Shown here one piece after another: positions 59,593 through 64,000 of a stretch of 64,000 bases of DNA. The stretch's first letter is position 1; each line of letters starts with the position of its first letter. The DNA is from Lithospermum erythrorhizon (Eukaryota > Streptophyta > Magnoliopsida > Boraginales > Boraginaceae), in contig JADFUC010000425.1 of the NCBI GenBank assembly GCA_019722365.1, positions 1-64,000 of the forward strand. Reading direction: 5' to 3'. The notes beneath the pieces were generated by a model. That model worked only from the letters and a program-made list of their open reading frames with translations, had not been told where the DNA came from and ran no database searches. Made by a program: the position numbers and the translations under genes.

Positions 59593-59639
59593 TCCTGAGT
59601 TTCGAATGGGTTATTGATGTCAAAATTTGTGGCTCAAGT

Positions 59640-60464
59640 TTGAGAGTTTGCATATGACAAAGAGTTTGACGATGAGTTGATGTTGAAGCCAGCTGTTTGG
59701 GCTAAGAATCTTACGAGGAAGTTACATCTCTTCGTCATAATAGTATACTCTTGATTTGCGTAATATAGATATTAAGATTGAGGATGAGAAGGTTGCCTTG
59801 ATATTGTTAGCCTCTTTACCTATGTCATATGGGAACTTTAGGGGTCTATGACAAGCGATAAAGATTCGTTGTCTACGGAAGAGTTGGGTATGCCCTCCAT
59901 GTAAGGAATTGCGTGTGTAGTTGTAGTGGTGGTTCTAAGTAGGATTTAGAGCCCGTGATGCACTAATTGTTAACACTAGTCGGGGTTCTACGATATAGGT
60001 GGAGAAGCTTTCTCTAGAAGGCCGGGGAGGGTGCGAGGGGAAGCCGATAGAAGTGCAATTCTGGTAGGGAGTTGGGATATTGAAAGTGGGTGTCGAGGAG
60101 GATCACGGCAGGGAAAGGCCTCGGTGATGATGATGTTGTAATGTGCAGTGGTGGTATGCATTTCAAAGAGGACATGGCCTTAGTTGCCGATGCTTATACA
60201 TTTCTTGATATTGTGGGTTGCAGTTCCGGGCGTCATATCATATGTCAACTTGGGAGGGAGTGGTTCTCAACATATAAGCAGTTGGATGGTGGCATTGTTT
60301 CAATGGAAAATAGTTCAATTTTTAGGACGGTTGGAATTGGTTCAGTTAGGATTAGGATGCATGATGGTAGATTCTACATATTGAACAAGGTTAGACATGT
60401 GCCTCACATGACTATGAATTTGTTATCTCTAAGTTTGTTAGACAAGAAGGGTTCAGTTTTTTAG
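59640..60464 (+). pseudogene. Copia gag end and protease region, decayed
   Basis: At 59,660-59,950 the sequence repeats the gag region seen intact at 62,200-62,420, with shifts. A zinc-knuckle remnant lies near 60,060. At 60,090-60,464 a 124-codon frame reads DMALVADAYTFLD, then GREWFSTYKQLDGG, GIGSVRIRMHDGRFYIL and VRHVPHMTMNLLSLSLLDKK, matching the Copia aspartic protease region. The active-site DSG is replaced by DIVG, so it is dead. Confidence 0.8.
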
Positions 60465-61275
60465 GAGAAGGTTGAGGGTTGATTGTTTACAAGGGTTCAG
60501 ATGTGATTCTGAAAGGTGCGAAAAGTGGTACTTTGTTCTGCAAGGTAGTACGTTTTCTAGCTCGGTTTGCTATGATATCGAAGAGGGGCACTTCTCGATC
60601 GCTTTCAGTGGCAAATACTCCAGTGGCTTCAAGGGTTTCGGTGGAACATCATAGGGTAGCTCAAGGATGTCCTGAGAGAACTACCGTCTGGGTACCTTCT
60701 GAGAGGTACGACAATGGGAAGGAGTTAGCTCATGCTTTCCTGGTTGCAGAGGAACTCGGTTCTCATGTGTCATATGTTGCTGGTATTGAGACTATTCAAT
60801 GGCAGGCTGTCATTGGAGAGGAGATTTCGTCACTTCAGGGGTCTGATGATCAAAGGAAGGGACTGCTCAGTACAACGTCTGGGAAAGAGAGGTGCATGAC
60901 TTGCATTTCTCATGCTAGTGGGATAGAAAGTAGGCATACTTTGGTATATCTGGTTTTGGTTCTTCACACAAAGTAGATGTTGTTAGTAGTGAATATCCAC
61001 AGTCAGTGGAGAGGTTTATGCGGGGGTGATCCAATAGTTTTTGACTTACCAACTGATATGTTCTGGTATTTGTCCGGTGATAGGGCAATATGTGAGGTGG
61101 AGGTGCAGCTGAGCATTGTCTATCTCTTCTGGGTGTCATCTGGACACATCTATCACATCTGAGTACTTTCGGGTACATCTGTTTTACTATCTGAGCACTT
61201 CGGGTATATCTGGTGCACTTCTGGGAGGTTCTGGTTTTCTGACATCTGTGGAAGATTCAAGTCAAGGTGGAGATT
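60465..61275 (+). pseudogene. Copia internal sequence after the protease, largely unreadable
   Basis: It begins with a stretch like VYKGSDVILKGAKSGTLF (protease to pre-integrase linker). After about 60,650 I cannot identify integrase or reverse transcriptase, so most of pol is deleted. It ends with the polypurine tract GTCAAGGTGGAGAT at the LTR. Confidence 0.6.
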
Positions 61276-61890
61276 TGTTGGAATTTGGTGCCTTGAATCT
61301 TTGGAATAAGTCCCACATCGAATGTTTGAGAGAAAAGTCTCAATGTTTGGTCCTATAAAAAGGCCTTAGTATCTTGGATTATTTCTTGTCCCAACAGTTA
61401 GTGGATTTTGCTAGGCTTAGCATTACCTCAACTATTCACTCTAAAATTTAACACTACCAAATAGATATAGTAGTCTTAGAATCTTGTGACGACCAAGGTC
61501 TTAAGTCTATTGTATTGATCCAAAATAGATAGGATAGTCTTTGTAGGTGGAGATATCCATTCTTAGGATCTTCAGAGGTATAGTAGTTGTTGTGTGGGGT
61601 CTAAAAATAGTGAGTCTTGTAATTATATTCTAGGAATAGTGTAGCCTGTGAGTCTATTCGTCTGGGTGTAGTGATCTATACATCTGAGACCTAAATTAGC
61701 TCAAGTTTGTAATTTGTTCCTCCATTATAGTGAAATCGGTTTTGTGGCTCTGCCCATGGATTAGTCCTAATACATTGTTAGGGATACCACGTTAAAATAT
61801 TTGTCTATTTATTTTCAGTACTTTACTTAATTCCTTGTCTTAGAATTCGCATCTGTCTATTATAGCAAATTCGCTTATGCTGTTATAACA
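61276..61890 (+). repeat. complete central LTR (615 bp)
   Basis: Starts TGTTGGAATTTGGTGCCTTG after a polypurine tract and ends TGTTATAACA before a primer-binding site. TATA-like CCTATAAAAAGG lies near 61,353. Confidence 0.85.
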
Positions 61891-61892
61891 AA

Positions 61893-61905
61893 CTAGTATC
61901 AGAGC
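61893..61905 (+). other. primer-binding site, initiator tRNA-Met type
   Basis: CTAGTATCAGAGC directly after the LTR; the canonical site in plant Copia elements is TGGTATCAGAGC, complementary to the 3' end of initiator tRNA-Met. Confidence 0.8.
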
Positions 61906-61928
61906 TTGGATTTAGATCAGCGAAGAAG

Positions 61929-62580
61929 ATGGGTGGTGAAAGTATTAAAATTGAGAAGTTCACTGGGAGAAACAGTTTCAGTCTCTGGCAAATCAAGGCA
62001 AGGGCGCTACTGAAACGAGAGGGGCTCTGGGTTCCTCTGATGAAAAATCCACCAGCACCGTTACCTGATAACATGGATAGTCTAGAGGAGAAGGCACACT
62101 CGACGTTGATTCTTGCTTTGGATGATGAGGTTATCACAGAGGTTTTGGAGGAGGATACTGCTGTCGGGTTGTGGCTCAAGCTTGAGAGTCTGTATATGAT
62201 GAAGAGTTTGACGAACTACCTAGACCGTCGTAATAGTATACTATTTGATTTGCGTAATATAGATATTAAGATTGAGGATGAGAATATTGTATTGATATTG
62301 TTAACCTCTTCACCTATGTCATATGAGAACTTTAGGGAGTCTATGACAAACGGAAGAAGTTAGGTATGCACTCCATAATAGAGAATTGCGTATTAGTTGC
62401 AGTGGTGGTTCTAAGTCTAGTTCGGGTCCGCATGATGCATTAGTTGCTAATACTAGTCAGATTCGTAATACTTCGGTGGAAAAGTTTTCTAGAAGGCCGG
62501 GGAGGGGTCGAGGGAAACTGATAGTTACAATTACTGTAGGAAATTAGGACATTGAAAATTAGATTGTCTCAATAGGAGGG
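61929..62580 (+). pseudogene. Copia gag, 5' part intact then broken
   Basis: A 144-codon frame starting MGGESIKIEKFTGRNSFSLW, then QIKARALLKREGLWVPL, LDDEVITEVLEEDTAVGLWL and KLESLYMMKSLTNYL. It then jumps to SILFDLRNIDIKIEDENI, missing about 15 residues of the usual gag, and ends early at 62,363. A decayed zinc-knuckle follows (to about 62,575). This is the Copia gag (UBN2 family), which packages the element RNA. Confidence 0.85.
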
Positions 62581-62679
62581 AGGGGATGACAAAAACTATG
62601 ATCCTTATGGAAGTAGCATAAAAAACCAACTTAATATGATAATATCATACAAGGTTGCTATGCAAATTACAAAAATCTA

Positions 62680-62784
62680 CTACGTAGTATAAACTTGACA
62701 GATTGGCATGTCTAGGCAACCCTGTAAAGCAGCAGCAGCAGCACGAGCACGAGGAGGAGGAGGAGGTGGACTCGCTGAATCCAT
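62680..62784 (-). CDS. possible small protein, 34 residues, proline/alanine-rich
   Basis: Minus strand ATG at 62,784 to TAG at 62,680. The peptide starts MDSAS, has six prolines, then RAR and five alanines, and ends LQGCLDMPICQVYTT. The GC-rich codons stand out from the AT-rich surroundings, and the two cysteines in CLDMPIC suggest a folded or conserved end. It lies between the Copia relic and SnRK2, on the opposite strand from SnRK2. I do not recognise a family. GAG/AGC-type triplet repeats could also give such a frame by chance. Confidence 0.35.
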   Translation of the reverse strand: MDSASPPPPPPRARAAAAALQGCLDMPICQVYTT

Positions 62785-63311
62785 AACAATTTAGTAAATT
62801 GAGCTTAATAAACCCCACAAAACTTAAGCTTCCAAAGAATTACAATTAACTGATTCTTATTTAGATAATTAGTACTCTCTGTGGATAGAGATTCGTTGAG
62901 CTTTGTTTGATCTTATTTGTTTGATGTTCATTTTGTTGTTGCTCACATTGTGTTACTTATTCTATGAGAATATGCATCCCACCTTCAATGTTGATGTATT
63001 ATTAAATATACATGGTGTTACTTAATACGTATCAAATGTGAAATTGATGAATGATGATGATGATGTTGGTCGGCTGGTAATAAGTAAAAGGTTTCACGAG
63101 CAAAATGATGAGGTAGCTGTACACATACACCCCCTGTCTCTGTCTCAGATCTTTCTCCCTGATTCACGTGACCTCCTCGAACACTTGATTGTTCTTCCGT
63201 TTCACGCACCCATGTCATTTTTTATATATTTATTTATTTTGCTCCATAGTTTTGCATGTATGATTGGAGTGTTGAATCCAAAGATCTGTCTCTGCAAACG
63301 ATTGTTCAAAG
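62785..63311. promoter_or_regulatory. upstream region of the SnRK2 gene
   Basis: Intergenic sequence and probable SnRK2 5' untranslated region. A CACGTGAC element (ABRE/G-box core CACGTG) lies at 63,165-63,172, fitting ABA-related regulation. The short plus-strand frame at 63,038-63,373 overlaps the SnRK2 start and is not a separate gene. Confidence 0.5.
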
Positions 63312-63506
63312 ATGGATCGAACTGCAGTGACGGCAGTGTCGGGTGCAGGGATGGATATGCCGATTATGCATGATAGTGATAGGTATGAGCTGGTCAAGGA
63401 CATTGGTTCTGGGAATTTTGGAGTGGCCAGGTTGATGCGAGATAGGCAGACTAATGAACTCGTTGCTGTTAAGTATATCGAGCGAGGTGACAAGATTGAT
63501 GAAAAT
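63312..63506 (+). CDS. SnRK2-family protein kinase, exon 1 (gene continues past window)
   Basis: Exon 1 starts [20 protein letters not shown] then [20 protein letters not shown] and ends ERGDKIDEN. This matches the ABA-activated SnRK2.2/2.3/2.6 (OST1) group: the [13 protein letters not shown] lead, the glycine loop IGSGNFGV (31-38) and the ATP-binding lysine in VAVKYIERG (K54). SnRK2 kinases carry abscisic acid and drought signals and phosphorylate ABF transcription factors and the SLAC1 channel. The rest of the kinase is beyond 64,000. After ATGAAAATG the sequence GACTATTT lacks a GT splice donor where the first intron should begin, so a base change or error is possible. Confidence 0.9.
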
Positions 63507-64000
63507 GGACTATTTCATCCCTTTCTTAAAATTTGCTCTTCAGCTTCTTTCTTAATCTATATCTATCTATATTTATATGTATATATTTATAAAAGTGTAG
63601 ATGTGTTAAGGTGCTTAACTTAATTTTTTGTAAGAAATTATTTTCTGTTAAAATAAATTTAATTCTGAGGGCAAATAATACCGTCCGTACTATTTTAACC
63701 CATTTTAATTGCATGGCATTAATTATTAAATTAATATTATACAACTAATGTAAAATTAACACCCTTATTATATTTACATGGCTAGATGAAAGGTTAATAT
63801 GCATTTATATTGTTGAAATAATTGCTCACTATCCATAACATTTCTTGGATTAATGAATAGTTATTGGGTGCCTGTCATTTTCATGTAGATTTCTTAGAAC
63901 CTGCATAGAATTATATTGAATTAAAACCAACTATTTATGATTTATATAATTATTTATTATTATGATAATTTTATAATTTAAAAATAGATTACTACATGTA
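63507..64000. other. presumed SnRK2 first intron
   Basis: AT-rich, with no kinase codons up to the window end. The reading frame that continues from exon 1 to 63,623 loses similarity to kinases immediately, as expected for intron. Confidence 0.7.

Larger units (their letters stand above)
58616..62580 (+). mobile_element. tandem Copia structure: LTR - internal - LTR - partial internal
   Basis: An interrupted LTR (58,616-59,592) is followed by decayed gag (59,640-59,960), protease-region sequence (60,090-60,464), further internal sequence and a complete LTR (61,276-61,890). After that LTR a primer-binding site and a second gag start again (61,893-62,580), then the element stops. The shared central LTR is what unequal recombination between two elements, or between LTR and internal region, would leave. 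Confidence 0.8.

Noticed and set aside
1..64000. Whole window as a mitochondrial genome with imported nuclear DNA
   Set aside because: Nuclear-encoded spliced genes with promoters (PDV2, DC1, petM, SnRK2) and long retrotransposon tracts fill 48 kb, far more than imported debris.
1..64000. Bacterial contamination, CRISPR arrays or phage modules
   Set aside because: No bacterial operon structure, no regularly spaced direct repeats of CRISPR type, and the organelle genes are plant-like.

Overview
The window looks like nuclear DNA of a flowering plant, most likely a eudicot, with a large piece of mitochondrial DNA at its left end. The nuclear assignment rests on spliced plant genes (PDV2, a DC1 protein, an ATL RING-H2 ligase, nucleus-encoded petM, the first exon of a SnRK2 kinase) set among degraded Copia and Gypsy-type LTR retrotransposons. 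I could not fix a species. No bacterial operons, CRISPR arrays or phage genes are present.

Layout. 1 to about 15,780 is plant mitochondrial DNA: an intact nad9, a chloroplast-derived trnP-trnW-petG block, a decayed trnF, decayed nad1 exons 2 and 3 around a shortened group II intron, two separated pieces of rpl2, and a LINE reverse-transcriptase relic. From about 15,790 the sequence is nuclear. The 3' end of a phosphatidylinositol 4-kinase alpha gene (16,170-17,190, frameshifted) follows the organelle DNA directly. 17,800-22,915 is a minus-strand Copia element. 23,401-33,205 is a pair of about 3.9 kb direct repeats around a 1.9 kb core, probably a Gypsy element with very long LTRs. 33,661-39,600 is a plus-strand Copia relic, and an inverted copy of its LTR and leader lies at 40,760-41,181.

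The gene-rich part starts with PDV2 (42,374-43,571), then a DC1 zinc-finger gene (45,299-46,226, minus) and an ATL ligase (47,604-48,671). A minus-strand Copia relic (50,870-52,700) follows, then petM (56,335-56,682, minus), a tandem Copia structure (58,616-62,580), a possible 34-residue peptide gene (62,680-62,784, minus) and SnRK2 exon 1 (63,312-63,506), whose gene continues past the right edge.

PetM and PDV2 both act at the chloroplast (cytochrome b6f complex; outer-envelope division ring). ATL and SnRK2 are signalling genes. I see no cluster logic beyond ordinary gene adjacency. PDV2, the DC1 gene and the PI4K fragment carry one-base frameshifts, whereas nad9, ATL and petM read cleanly; this is either real decay or local consensus error. 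I found no convincing undescribed system. The most interesting items are the chloroplast-to-mitochondrion-to-nucleus nesting next to a kinase gene, the unusual LTRs at 23-33 kb, the tandem Copia array and the small ORF beside SnRK2.
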